A stretch of DNA of 64,000 nt from Pacificispira sp033344895 (GTDB lineage: Bacteria > Pseudomonadota > Alphaproteobacteria > UBA8366 > Aestuariispiraceae): the NCBI GenBank assembly GCA_965229685.1, contig OZ245920.1, positions 806,001 to 870,000 on the forward strand, read 5' to 3'. A program made the position numbers and the translations under genes. The first letter of the stretch is position 1, and each line of letters opens with the position of its first letter. Shown piece after piece: positions 28,005 to 37,178 of the stretch. Under the pieces are notes generated by a model, which was given only the letters and a program-made list of their open reading frames with translations, had not been told where the DNA came from and made no database searches.

Positions 28005-30599
28005 ATGGCGAGCGAGACGGATCACGACGCGCGGCGAAAGGCCAAGCGCCCGCCCGCCTATACGGCGGAAGATTCCAGGAAGGGCGTTGAGACCACGCCA
28101 CCGGATCGGGTCGACGTTGACTCCGATCCGCGCGGTGCCGGGCTTCTGGCGCCGGTGGATGATGGCCGTTCCGATCCTCACGCAGGCCGATCCGACCGGG
28201 ATTTGTTGTCGCCCGAGGCACTGCAGCGCCATATCGATACATCCAACGCCGCCAATGATACGGCGCAGGTCTTGCGCGAAGCCGCGCGGGAAGGTTCCGA
28301 AGCGGCGGGCGTTGCGCCGCGGCGCCGTGACCGCGATGGCGCCCCTCCCGCGGGCGAAGAAGAAACCGAATCCATGGCCGCCGAACGCCGCCAAACGGAA
28401 CGCCGTTCGCGCGGAAGAGACGGCAAGGATCGCCGAAAGGGCGGCACAGGGTGGCAAATTCGTCCCACCCCCGGCACGAAGGATGACCCGCTTCTCGGCT
28501 GTCTGACCATTCTTTGCACTTTGCTGGAACGGAACATCTCGTCCGAGGCGCTGACTTCCGGCCTGCCGCTGGTCGATGGCATGCTGACGCCCGAACTCTT
28601 CCAGCGCGCAGCGGAGCGCGCGGGGATTTCCTCGCGTCTTCAGCGTCGCGACCTCGATCGCATCACGAAGCTTTCTCTCCCTTGTGTCCTGTTGCTCAGC
28701 CGGCAGCGCGCCTGCGTACTGACCGATATCAAGCGCAATGAGGGGCGTGCGACCATCATCCTTCCGGAAATGGGCGCCGGAACCCGGGACGTCGATTACA
28801 AGGAATTGACCGACGAATATGTCGGTTACGCCCTGTTCGCGCGGCCGGAGTTTCAGTACGACCGACGCGCCCAGGACGATCGTGTCGCCGATCCCAAGGG
28901 TTGGTTCTGGGGGACGCTTTTGTCGTCCTGGAAGCTGTATATCGAAGTCGGCATCGCCGCGATCATGATCAACTGCTTCGCCCTGGCCAGCCCGCTCTTC
29001 GTGATGAACGTCTATGACCGCGTGGTGCCGAACTTTGCGGAAGCAACGCTATGGGTCCTCGCGCTCGGCATATCCATCGTCTACGGATTCGACTTCCTGC
29101 TGAAGCTCATCCGCGGCTATCTGGTCGACGTCGCCGGAAAGACGGCGGATACCAAGATCGCCTCGCGCCTGTTCCAGCAGGTGATGGGCATGAAGATGGC
29201 AAACCGGCCGCCATCGGCCGGGGCCATGGCCAATACGATGCGGGAATTCGAAAGTCTGAGGGAGTTTTTCACGTCCTCGACCATGACGGCGCTGATCGAT
29301 TTTCCGTTCATCTTCCTGTTTCTGGGTGTCATCGCGCTTGTCGGAACGCCGCAAATCGTTGCGATCCCGGCCATCATGGTATTTGTCGCCATTCTGGTCG
29401 GCCTGGTCGTCCAGATACGGATGCGCAAGATCGTGCAGGAGACCACCCGCGAGGCGCAGCAGAAGCACGCAATCCTGATCGAGGCGATATCCGGCGCGGA
29501 GACCATCAAGTCCACGGCCTCCGAAGGCCGAATGCAGCGCAGTTGGGAGACCTTCGTCGGCAAGACGGCGGGCTCCGCCATGAAGGCCACGCGCTATTCC
29601 CAGTTCGCGACAAATCTCAGTGGCCTGTTCACCCAGTTTGTCACCGTCGTCGTCGTCTTCGCCGGGGTCTATGAGATTCAGGAAGGCAACATGTCGGTCG
29701 GTGCGCTGGTGGCCTGTACCATGCTGTCGGGCCGCGCTATGGCGCCGCTGTCGCAGATTGCAGCCATCGCAACCCGGTTCAACCAGGCGCGGGAGTCTCT
29801 GATCGCGCTCGACAAGATGATGCAGACGCCGGTCGAACGCCCCGAGGGGCGGACCTTCGTACACCGGCCGGAATTCAACGGCACGCTGGAATTCAAGAAC
29901 GTCAGTTTCACCTATCCTGAGGCCAAGACCGCCGCGCTGAACGATGTGTCGTTCAAGATCGAGGCGGGGGAAAAGGTCGGCATCATCGGGCGGATCGGGT
30001 CCGGGAAGTCGACCATTGAGCGGCTGCTGCTGGGACTCTACGACCCGGATCAGGGGTCCGTTCTGGTCGACGGGACCGACGTTCGGCAGATCGACCCCGC
30101 GGACTTGCGGCGTGCGGTCGGTGTCGTCCCGCAGGACATCTATCTTTTCTTCGGATCGGTGAAGGAAAACATCTCCATCGGCGCCCCCTATGCCGATGAC
30201 ACGGCCATTCTGCGCGCGGCGCGCATTTCGGGTGTGGATGAATTCGTATCCCGGCATCCGCTGGGCCTCGACCTGCCGGTTGGCGAGCGCGGCATGACCC
30301 TGTCCGGCGGTCAGCGCCAGGCCGTCGCTGTGGCCCGCGCGCTGCTGCTGGATCCACCGATCCTGCTGCTGGACGAACCGACAAGCGCGATGGACAACAC
30401 GACCGAAGGTCGGTTCAAGGCGCGGCTGGGCACGGTTCTGACCAACAAGACCCTGATCATGGTCACGCACCGTGGGTCTCTGCTGACCCTGGTTGATCGG
30501 TTGATTGTCATGGATGGCGGTCGGATCGTCGCCGACGGTCCGAAGGAAATCGTCATGGAAGCCTTGGCGTCCGGGCGGATCCAGGCCGCGAAAGTATAG
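28005..30599 (+). CDS. Type I secretion ABC exporter (permease/ATPase), LapB-like
   Basis: An 864-residue inner-membrane exporter for the upstream adhesin. Residues about 158-285 resemble a C39-peptidase-like domain without the catalytic HFVV motif, as in LapB/LssB exporters that do not cut their cargo. Transmembrane segments run from about 308 to 580. The ATPase half has Walker A GRIGSGKST (662-670), signature LSGGQ (766-770), Walker B LLLDEP and an H-loop in MVTHRG. An in-frame TAG precedes the ATG at 28005, fixing the earliest possible start. The first ~150 residues are charged and low-complexity, making the protein ~140 residues longer than usual (~720). A later ATG at 28374 would give 741 residues, so the true start is uncertain. 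The gene lies 209 bp after the adhesin and 56 bp before the HlyD gene. Confidence 0.93.
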   Translation: MASETDHDARRKAKRPPAYTAEDSRKGVETTPPDRVDVDSDPRGAGLLAPVDDGRSDPHAGRSDRDLLSPEALQRHIDTSNAANDTAQVLREAAREGSEAAGVAPRRRDRDGAPPAGEEETESMAAERRQTERRSRGRDGKDRRKGGTGWQIRPTPGTKDDPLLGCLTILCTLLERNISSEALTSGLPLVDGMLTPELFQRAAERAGISSRLQRRDLDRITKLSLPCVLLLSRQRACVLTDIKRNEGRATIILPEMGAGTRDVDYKELTDEYVGYALFARPEFQYDRRAQDDRVADPKGWFWGTLLSSWKLYIEVGIAAIMINCFALASPLFVMNVYDRVVPNFAEATLWVLALGISIVYGFDFLLKLIRGYLVDVAGKTADTKIASRLFQQVMGMKMANRPPSAGAMANTMREFESLREFFTSSTMTALIDFPFIFLFLGVIALVGTPQIVAIPAIMVFVAILVGLVVQIRMRKIVQETTREAQQKHAILIEAISGAETIKSTASEGRMQRSWETFVGKTAGSAMKATRYSQFATNLSGLFTQFVTVVVVFAGVYEIQEGNMSVGALVACTMLSGRAMAPLSQIAAIATRFNQARESLIALDKMMQTPVERPEGRTFVHRPEFNGTLEFKNVSFTYPEAKTAALNDVSFKIEAGEKVGIIGRIGSGKSTIERLLLGLYDPDQGSVLVDGTDVRQIDPADLRRAVGVVPQDIYLFFGSVKENISIGAPYADDTAILRAARISGVDEFVSRHPLGLDLPVGERGMTLSGGQRQAVAVARALLLDPPILLLDEPTSAMDNTTEGRFKARLGTVLTNKTLIMVTHRGSLLTLVDRLIVMDGGRIVADGPKEIVMEALASGRIQAAKV

Positions 30600-30655
30600 A
30601 CTTCTGACCGCGTTGGGCCCAAATTCAGGGGACGAATCGAGGACGGACGAAACAG

Positions 30656-31972
30656 ATGTCTGCTGGAAGTTGGGATGACGGCATTTTTGAAGCCGAAAGC
30701 AAGTCGGGTGTCGGTCGCGGCGCGCGGCTCTGGGCGCATGTTCTGCTGTTTGCCATTGCCGCTTTCTTCGTCTTTTTCCTGACCTGGTCCTATTACGCGG
30801 TTCTCGACGAAGTGACGCGTGGTGAAGGCAAAATCATTCCGTCCGGACAGACCAAGGTCGTGCAGCACTTCGAAGGCGGCATCGTGGCCGAGATTCCGGT
30901 GCGTGAAGGCCAGATCGTCGAAGCGAACCAGGTTCTGATGCGCGTTGAAAACCGCTTGGCCGAGGCCGAACTGGCCGAAAAGACGAAGCAGTTCCTCAGC
31001 CTGCAGACGCAGGCGGCGCGGCTTCAGGCCGAAGCCACCGGTGCCGAGAGCATCAATTTCCCCGAGGACGTTCTGCAGCGGGCCCCGGACCGCGCCCGGG
31101 ATCAGATCGACGTTTTCCAGACCAATCTGGCGGAACTGCAGGGCAAGATCCGCATTCGTGAAACGCAACGGACTCAGGCGCTGCAGGAACTGCGTCAGAA
31201 GACGGCGCAGGTCGCCCAGATCGAGAACCAGTTGGCGATCGCCCGCGAGGAACTGGCACTGGTCCAGCCGCTGGTGGCCAGTGGCGCGGCCTCCCAACAG
31301 GAACTGCTGACGTCACGACGGACGGTGGTTCAGCTTGAGGCGGAGCTGGAAGATGTCCAATTGTCCATTCCGCGCATCCGGTCTCAGATTCAGGAAGCGA
31401 CAACGACGATCCAGCAGGAACTCTCGGCCTTCAGAGCCAAGGCGCAGCAGGAACTCAGCCAGGTTCGCGCTGACGCCGAGCGGCTGCGCGAGGAACTGAG
31501 CGCCGGCCAGGATCGGGCGCGCCGAACGGAAATCACCTCGCCGGTCCGCGGGACGGTCAACAAGATCCTGATCAATACGATCGGCGGGGTCGTCAAACCC
31601 GGGGATCCGGTGGCGGAGGTTGTGCCGCTGGAAGACTCGCTGCTGGTTGAGGCGCGCATTCGTCCATCCGACCGTGCGCAGCTGTATCCAGGACTGCCCG
31701 CGGTAGTGAAGGTCTCCGCCTATGACTTCTCCATCCATGGCGGACTGGATGCCGAACTGGTCGATATCTCCGCCGATACCATTCTGGACGAGGATGGTGA
31801 GCCCTATTACCGCGTTCGACTGACCACCAACGAGACCAGTCTCGGCGAGGACAAGCCGATCATTTCCGGCATGACGGTCACGGTCGATATCATCACCGGC
31901 GAAAAGTCCGTGCTGGATTATCTCTTGAAGCCGATCCTCAAGGCGCGGGACAACGCCCTCAACGAACGTTAA
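30656..31972 (+). CDS. HlyD-family type I secretion membrane fusion protein, LapC-like
   Basis: A 438-residue adaptor that links the inner-membrane ABC exporter to an outer-membrane TolC-type channel. It has a short cytoplasmic N-terminus, one transmembrane helix (about 27-47), a lipoyl/barrel-sandwich half (QHFEGGIVAEIPVREGQIVEANQVLMRVEN), a long Gln/Glu-rich coiled coil (about 105-300), the second lipoyl half (ITSPVRGTVNKILINTIGG), and the usual C-terminal ending SVLDYLLKPILKARDNAL. Length and layout are normal for HlyD/LapC. It shares direction with the exporter (56-bp gap). No TolC gene follows in the window, so the outer-membrane component must be coded elsewhere. Confidence 0.95.
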   Translation: MSAGSWDDGIFEAESKSGVGRGARLWAHVLLFAIAAFFVFFLTWSYYAVLDEVTRGEGKIIPSGQTKVVQHFEGGIVAEIPVREGQIVEANQVLMRVENRLAEAELAEKTKQFLSLQTQAARLQAEATGAESINFPEDVLQRAPDRARDQIDVFQTNLAELQGKIRIRETQRTQALQELRQKTAQVAQIENQLAIAREELALVQPLVASGAASQQELLTSRRTVVQLEAELEDVQLSIPRIRSQIQEATTTIQQELSAFRAKAQQELSQVRADAERLREELSAGQDRARRTEITSPVRGTVNKILINTIGGVVKPGDPVAEVVPLEDSLLVEARIRPSDRAQLYPGLPAVVKVSAYDFSIHGGLDAELVDISADTILDEDGEPYYRVRLTTNETSLGEDKPIISGMTVTVDIITGEKSVLDYLLKPILKARDNALNER

Positions 31973-31980
31973 CAAGTGGA

Positions 31981-31998
31981 CGCCCGGCTGGCCGGGCG
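31981..31998 (+). terminator. GC-rich hairpin after the secretion operon
   Basis: CGCCCGG (31981-31987) pairs perfectly with CCGGGCG (31992-31998) around a CTGG loop, 8 bases after the HlyD stop codon. No T tract follows, so it is either a weak terminator or an mRNA 3' stabiliser between hlyD and the amidase gene. Confidence 0.45.
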
Positions 31999-32034
31999 CA
32001 GAACAAGAAATTCACACGGATCGTGGGGGACGGT

Positions 32035-33240
32035 ATGGCGGGTCGTTTGAATGCCTATACGGATGAAGAACTGACGCTGGGCGGCGCCGCTGACGGACCG
32101 CTGCGCGGCACAAGCTTTGCCGTGAAGGACCTATACGACATCGCAGGCACGGTCGCGCAATGCGGCAATCCGGATTGGGGACGAACCCATGGACCGGCCG
32201 TAAGCCATGCCGAAGCTGTTCGCCAGTTGCTTGCCGCCGGCGCCTCCGTGCGCGGCAAGACCATCACCGATGAGTTCGCCTTTTCGATCGTCGGCGAAAA
32301 CCATCATTTCGGGACGCCGGAAAACGTGAATGCGCCGGGCCGCGTCTGCGGCGGCTCGTCCAGCGGATCTGCTGCCGTAGTCGCCGGTGGCCGTGTCGAT
32401 TTCGCTCTCGGGACGGATACAGGTGGGTCGGTGCGGGTCCCGGCGAGTTTCTGCGGCCTTTTCGGTCTTCGACCAACCCATGGAAGGGTATCCCTCGAGG
32501 GGGTGTTTCCGCTGGCACCATCCTTTGACACCGCCGGTTGGTTCGCCCGTGAACCGGGATTGATGCGGCGCATCGGCTCGGTATTGCTGACCGGGAAGGC
32601 AGGAAGCACGACGCAGCCTTCAAGACTGGTTTATCCCACGGATGCCTGGGAGCAGGCGGACCCGGAAACCCGGACCGCTCTTGGCAAGGCGCTGAAGAAG
32701 TTCGAACGCCGTTTCGGCCCGGCCGAGCCGATCCGGTTGAGCGAAAGTGACGGTCTGGAACGCTGGTTCGAGACCTTCCGGGTCGCTCAGGGCGCCGAGA
32801 TTTGGCGCACGCTCGGCGCTTGGATCGAAGAGGTACAACCGGAAATCGGGCCGGGAATCAAGGAACGGCTCGTATGGTGCTCCGGCATTGATGCCGACGC
32901 CCGAAGAGCGGCGGAGTCGGAACGCGATCGGATCACGGATCGTGTGAATGAGGTGACGCGGGACGGCGCCGTTCTGGTGATGCCGGTTGCGCCCGGCCCA
33001 GCGATTCCTGCCGGTCAGGCGGCAGTCGCGTCCGATTCCGTTCGCGCCAAGATCATTCGCCTGTCCGGGATCGCGCCGCTTGCCCGCGTTCCGCAGCTAT
33101 CCATGCCCGTCGCCAAGGTGGATTCCATGCCGGTGGCACTGTCCCTGATGGGCGCGCCGGGGGCGGACGATATGCTGTTGGCGATGGCGGATGCGTGCTG
33201 CGGAAACGCCGTGGACGGCATTGCCCCATTGTTGGACTGA
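32035..33240 (+). CDS. Amidase-signature hydrolase, AMI1-like
   Basis: A 401-residue member of the amidase signature family, which hydrolyses amides with a Ser-cisSer-Lys triad. Visible: the catalytic Lys in FAVKDLYD, the Gly/Ser-rich CGGSSSGSAAVVAGG with the cis-Ser, and the nucleophile in GTDTGGSVRVPAS. The motifs GNPDW..TH, ENHHFGTPENVNAP and APSFDTAGWFARE are close to those of plant and bacterial AMI1-type amidases, which act on indole-3-acetamide and other aryl- or alkyl-amides. It is too short and differently organised for GatA. The ATG at 32035 with GGGGGA five bases upstream is preferred over the GTG at 32023. It converges with apt. The natural substrate cannot be told from sequence. 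Confidence 0.85.
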   Translation: MAGRLNAYTDEELTLGGAADGPLRGTSFAVKDLYDIAGTVAQCGNPDWGRTHGPAVSHAEAVRQLLAAGASVRGKTITDEFAFSIVGENHHFGTPENVNAPGRVCGGSSSGSAAVVAGGRVDFALGTDTGGSVRVPASFCGLFGLRPTHGRVSLEGVFPLAPSFDTAGWFAREPGLMRRIGSVLLTGKAGSTTQPSRLVYPTDAWEQADPETRTALGKALKKFERRFGPAEPIRLSESDGLERWFETFRVAQGAEIWRTLGAWIEEVQPEIGPGIKERLVWCSGIDADARRAAESERDRITDRVNEVTRDGAVLVMPVAPGPAIPAGQAAVASDSVRAKIIRLSGIAPLARVPQLSMPVAKVDSMPVALSLMGAPGADDMLLAMADACCGNAVDGIAPLLD

Positions 33241-33257
33241 CCTCTCCCGGGGGGGCG

Positions 33258-33773
33258 TCAGACCGGAAACTTCACTAGGGAGTGAAACGGCACGTCGATT
33301 TCCTGGGCTCCGCCCAGCCCGTCCAGTTCGATGATGCAGGCCACGCCCGCGACTTCGCCGCCGACCTTTCGAATCAGGTCGACCGCCGCGCTCATCGTGC
33401 CCCCGGTCGCCATCAGGTCGTCCAGGACGACGACGCGCTGACCCGGCTTGACCGCGTCGTTCTGAATTTCGACAGTGTCCGTGCCGTATTCCAGTTCATA
33501 GACGTGGCTTACGGTCTTGCCCGGCAGTTTGCCCTGCTTGCGAACCATTGCGAAGCCGAGCCCCAGTTCCAGGGCGAGCGGTGCAGCGGTAAGGAAACCG
33601 CGGCTTTCGATCCCGACCAGGAGTTCCGGCTCCCAGGTCCGACAGACTTCGGCCAGCTGGTCGACACAGGACCGCCAGGCTTCAGGATGTGCCAGCAGCG
33701 TGGAAATGTCGTAAAACAGGATGCCGGGCTTCGGGAAATCCGGCACAGTTCGGATATGTTGCGCAATGTCCAT
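33258..33773 (-). CDS. apt: Adenine phosphoribosyltransferase
   Basis: A 171-residue type I phosphoribosyltransferase that makes AMP from adenine and PRPP (purine salvage, cytosol). It starts MDIAQHIRTVPDFPKPGILFYDIS, a typical Apt N-terminus, has the substrate-side GIESRGF motif, and the PRPP-binding signature VVVLDDLMATGGT. The frame is open 21 codons further upstream, but the ATG at 33773 has AGAGG five bases before it and gives normal length. It lies back to back with the mla genes, 96 bp between start codons, and converges with the amidase gene. Confidence 0.96.
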   Translation of the reverse strand: MDIAQHIRTVPDFPKPGILFYDISTLLAHPEAWRSCVDQLAEVCRTWEPELLVGIESRGFLTAAPLALELGLGFAMVRKQGKLPGKTVSHVYELEYGTDTVEIQNDAVKPGQRVVVLDDLMATGGTMSAAVDLIRKVGGEVAGVACIIELDGLGGAQEIDVPFHSLVKFPV

Positions 33774-33869
33774 CGCTGCCTCTAAAGTCCGCATTAGCTG
33801 GGGAGTGAAACGCGCGCATCCTATAGACGTTACCATGGAGCTGCAACGCGTGTGGCAGAGGGGATGACA

Positions 33870-35000
33870 ATGGCTGCCGACGGTTGGATGCGCACCGAAA
33901 GCGGCGAAGGGGCACTGACCGTCCTTGCCGGCGGGTCCTGGACAGTGACAGGCTCCGCATCTCTCAATGAAGTCGTGGAAAGCCTGAATACGGGGGCGGC
34001 CCGGCGGGTCGTTTTCGATCTGTCCCGGATCGAGCGGCTGGACAGCGCCGGGGCCTGGCTGCTGTTCAGGACGGCATCGCGCCTGCGGGAAGAAGGTATC
34101 GAGGCGGATTTCACCGGTGTTTCTTCAAAGCATCAGCCGCTGCTGGACATCGTCGCGGATCGCCAGAACGGGGATGCGGCGCCCGACCCTCGTCCGAACG
34201 CCCTGTTCCTGCTGCTGGAGAGAACCGGGCGCGGTACTGTCGAGGCGCTGACCAAGGGCATGGAGTTGCTGAACTTCATCGGCATGGTCACCCTGGTATT
34301 CTTTCGCGCATTTGCCTCTCCGGGGCGGTTCCGCCCGAAGGCACTGGTAACCCAGATCGAACAGACCGGCCTCAATGCGCTGCCGATCGTGGGGCTGCTC
34401 TCCTTCCTGGTCGGGGTTGTGCTCGCCTATCTGATGTCGGATCAGCTGCGCCAGTTCGGGGCGGAGGTCTTTACCGTCAACCTTGTCGGTTTATCGATGC
34501 TGCGCGAAGTCGCCGTTCTCATCACGGCCATCATGATCGCCGGGCGTTCCGGGTCCGCCTTCACCGCTCAGATCGGCACGATGAAGGTCAATGAGGAGAT
34601 CGACGCGATGGGGACGCTGGGCCTCGACCCGATCGAGGTTTTGGTGCTGCCACGTATCATAGCCCTGATGATCACGCTGCCGGTCCTGACGTTCTTCGCC
34701 GATATCATGGGGGTTCTGGGGGGCGGCGTGATGACCGTGCTGGCCCTGGACCTGACACCGACCCAGTTCGTCACCGCCCTGAAGAACGCTGTCGAACTGA
34801 ACGATTTTCTGGTCGGCATGGTGAAGGCGCCGGTACATGCCTACATCATTGCGGTAGTCGGTTGCTACGAGGGTCTGAAAGTGCAGCGCACCGCAGAGAG
34901 CGTCGGGCGCCAGACGACGACTTCGGTCGTGGAATCGATCTTCCTCGTCATCGTCGCCACCGCCCTGTTCTCCATCCTGTTCTCGGCCCTGGGGATCTAA
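33870..35000 (+). CDS. Mla-type lipid ABC transporter permease with N-terminal STAS domain
   Basis: A 376-residue inner-membrane permease of the MlaE/Ttg2B family, which moves phospholipids between inner and outer membranes. Unlike E. coli, where MlaB is a separate STAS protein, this one carries a STAS-like domain at its N-terminus (about residues 15-105, with VVFDLSRIERLDSAGAWLLF). The permease part (about 125-376) has the family motifs IAGRSGSAFTAQIGTMKVNEEIDAM and VLPRIIALMITLPVL. Three starts are possible (33852 GTG, 33864 ATG, 33870 ATG); GAGGGG six bases before 33870 decides for the last. First gene of a four-gene set. Confidence 0.93.
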   Translation: MAADGWMRTESGEGALTVLAGGSWTVTGSASLNEVVESLNTGAARRVVFDLSRIERLDSAGAWLLFRTASRLREEGIEADFTGVSSKHQPLLDIVADRQNGDAAPDPRPNALFLLLERTGRGTVEALTKGMELLNFIGMVTLVFFRAFASPGRFRPKALVTQIEQTGLNALPIVGLLSFLVGVVLAYLMSDQLRQFGAEVFTVNLVGLSMLREVAVLITAIMIAGRSGSAFTAQIGTMKVNEEIDAMGTLGLDPIEVLVLPRIIALMITLPVLTFFADIMGVLGGGVMTVLALDLTPTQFVTALKNAVELNDFLVGMVKAPVHAYIIAVVGCYEGLKVQRTAESVGRQTTTSVVESIFLVIVATALFSILFSALGI

Positions 35001-35004
35001 TGCG

Positions 35005-35778
35005 GTGACCGACGACGACATCTCCATTCGCATTCGCGGACTGCGCACCCAATTCGGATCCCAAGTGATCCATGACGGGTTGGATCTCGACGTACGCCGG
35101 GGTGAGGTCATCGGCGTCGTCGGCGGCTCGGGGACGGGCAAGTCGGTCATGCTGCGTGAGATCATCGGACTGCAACGACCAAGCGGCGGTCAAATCGAAC
35201 TGCTGGGCACCGATGTCTGGAATGCGAGTTTCGCCGAGCGTACGCAAATGCGCACGCGGATCGGTGTTCTGTTTCAGGATGGCGCCCTGTTTTCGTCCCT
35301 GACCGTCGCCGAGAATATTCAGGTGCCGATGCGCGAGCATCTCGACCTCCCGAAAAACCTGATGGACGAACTGGCCGCCTTGAAGATCGCGATGGTCGGA
35401 CTTCCGCCGGAAGCCGGGTCGAAGCTGCCGTCGCAATTGTCGGGGGGCATGCGGAAGCGGGCAGGGCTGGCGCGCGCCCTGGCACTGGATCCAGATGTCG
35501 TCTTCCTGGACGAACCGACGGCCGGTCTGGACCCGATCGGGGCCGCCGCCTTCGACCAGCTGATCCGCTCGTTGCAGGCCAGTCTGGGGCTCACCGTCTA
35601 TATGGTGACCCACGATCTCGACAGCCTGGCCGCGATCTGTGACAGGATTGCAGCCCTTGTAGACAAACAAGTCACGGTCGGTACCATGGCGGAGCTCATG
35701 CGCGACGATCATCCGTGGCTTCAGGAATATTTCCACGGACCGCGCGCCCGGGCTGCCGGCGGCGTTGCGGCCGAATAG
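35005..35778 (+). CDS. Mla-type lipid ABC transporter ATPase
   Basis: A 257-residue ATPase of the MlaF family that powers the lipid permease. Walker A is VGGSGTGKS, the signature is LSGGMRKR (the Met-Arg-Lys version typical of MlaF), Walker B is VVFLDEPTAGLDP and the switch His lies in MVTHD. Start is the GTG at 35005, four bases after the stop of the permease gene. C-terminal residues AELMRDDHPWLQEYFHGPRAR match the usual MlaF ending. It acts in the cytoplasm, paired with the STAS-permease. Confidence 0.95.
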   Translation: MTDDDISIRIRGLRTQFGSQVIHDGLDLDVRRGEVIGVVGGSGTGKSVMLREIIGLQRPSGGQIELLGTDVWNASFAERTQMRTRIGVLFQDGALFSSLTVAENIQVPMREHLDLPKNLMDELAALKIAMVGLPPEAGSKLPSQLSGGMRKRAGLARALALDPDVVFLDEPTAGLDPIGAAAFDQLIRSLQASLGLTVYMVTHDLDSLAAICDRIAALVDKQVTVGTMAELMRDDHPWLQEYFHGPRARAAGGVAAE

Positions 35779-35798
35779 ACGGGGGACGGCCTAAGCGT

Positions 35799-37178
35799 AT
35801 GGAAACACGTGCCAGTTTCGTCATAGTCGGGGCCTTCGTCCTCTCGTTCTTCGTTGCCATTGTCTTGGCGGTCGTATGGCTGGCGGATGTCGACATCGAC
35901 GACGATGTGGTGCTGTACGACATCTTCTTCGAAGGGTCCGTTTCCGGCCTGTCGGTCGGCAACCCGGTCCGCTATGGCGGGATTCCCATCGGTATCGTGA
36001 CGGATATGCGCATCAGTCAAGACCGGTTCGGTGAGATTCAGGTAATCATCGAAGTGCCAGAGGACACGCCAATTCGGCAAGATGCGGTCGCCAGGCTGGA
36101 GTATCAGGGGATTACCGGCGTCGGGTTCATCCAGATCGACGGCGGAACCGAATCGGCACCGCCACTGACCGCCAAAACGGGACAGGAAAGAGCAGAAATC
36201 CGTTCCGAGAAGTCCTCCCTTCAGCAGGTTTTCGAATCGGCGCCGGAAATCATGGCTGACCTTGAGGTCCTCGCGGAACAGGCGACGAAACTGCTGAACG
36301 ATCAGAATGTTGCCCATATCCAGAACACGCTCGCCAACATCGATCGGTTCTCGAACGCCCTCGGCGACAGTTCCGAGGATGTCGCCCTGATCCTGCAGGA
36401 AGGTGCCAGCACGATGGAACAGTTCCGTCGGACGGCGTCCGAAGCGGAGCGCTTTGTCGGTGCCTTCGCGGACCGGTCGGAATCCCTGGCCAGTGCTACG
36501 GAAACGACGGTGATGGAGGCCCAGGCCCTGGTCCTGGACATGCGCGCCTTCACCCAGCGCCTCGACTCGCTGGCGATGAAGGCGACGCCGGTGCTGGAAA
36601 ATGCGGACGCCATGATCCAGGGATATGCCGATCTGGGGGCAGACATGCGCGGCGAGGTAGCCAGACTGGCGTCGCAGCTTTCCGACACGCTGGACCGAAT
36701 GGACGGCATGATTGGTAAGACCGACACGCGAATCGCCATGCTTCTGGAGCGGGCACAGCAATCGCTTGCCAATGTCGATACGACCCTGAAGACCGCCGAC
36801 AACCGGATCAACGACGTCGCGGATACTGCGGAGGCAACGCTGACGGATTATTCGGATCTGGCCGGTTCGGTTGCCCCGATGGTCGAAAATGTTGCCCGTG
36901 ACGCCTCTTCCGCCGTGGCCAATTTCAGTTCGATTTCCGCTGATCTCAGACTGGCGGCGACGAACATTGCTGCCGCGGCGGACGAAGCAAAGAACCTGAT
37001 TGCGGAGAACCGGGACCCGGTTACCAGCTTCACCAGCACGGGCCTGTATGAGTTTACGCAGCTTCTGGCCGACATGCGGACGCTGGTCGCATCGCTGAGC
37101 CGCATCACCAATCAGATCGAACGGGATCCGGCACAGTTTTTCTTCGGAGACTCGCAGCAAGGATATGAGGTCCAATGA
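35799..37178 (+). CDS. MCE-domain lipid transport protein, MlaD-like
   Basis: A 459-residue inner-membrane-anchored protein with one N-terminal helix (about 8-28), one MCE domain (about 35-120; FFEGSVSGLSVGNPVRYGGIPIGIV and YQGITGVGFIQIDGG) and a long, Ala/Asp/Leu-rich helical tail (about 150-440) likely to form coiled coils that bridge the periplasm. MCE proteins form hexameric rings that pass lipids. E. coli MlaD is only ~183 residues, so the long tail is of the LetB/PqiB or Mycobacterium-like kind. The start METRASF at 35799 fits the family; the frame opens upstream inside the ATPase gene. It overlaps the next gene by ATGA. Confidence 0.93.
   Translation: METRASFVIVGAFVLSFFVAIVLAVVWLADVDIDDDVVLYDIFFEGSVSGLSVGNPVRYGGIPIGIVTDMRISQDRFGEIQVIIEVPEDTPIRQDAVARLEYQGITGVGFIQIDGGTESAPPLTAKTGQERAEIRSEKSSLQQVFESAPEIMADLEVLAEQATKLLNDQNVAHIQNTLANIDRFSNALGDSSEDVALILQEGASTMEQFRRTASEAERFVGAFADRSESLASATETTVMEAQALVLDMRAFTQRLDSLAMKATPVLENADAMIQGYADLGADMRGEVARLASQLSDTLDRMDGMIGKTDTRIAMLLERAQQSLANVDTTLKTADNRINDVADTAEATLTDYSDLAGSVAPMVENVARDASSAVANFSSISADLRLAATNIAAAADEAKNLIAENRDPVTSFTSTGLYEFTQLLADMRTLVASLSRITNQIERDPAQFFFGDSQQGYEVQ

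Noticed and set aside
32035..33240. Amidase as GatA of the tRNA amidotransferase
   Set aside because: It is ~80 residues shorter than GatA, has AMI1-like motifs, and has no gatB or gatC beside it.
33258..33836. A longer apt frame starting at 33836
   Set aside because: The extra 21 residues are not Apt-like, and the ATG at 33773 has a good ribosome site and gives normal length.
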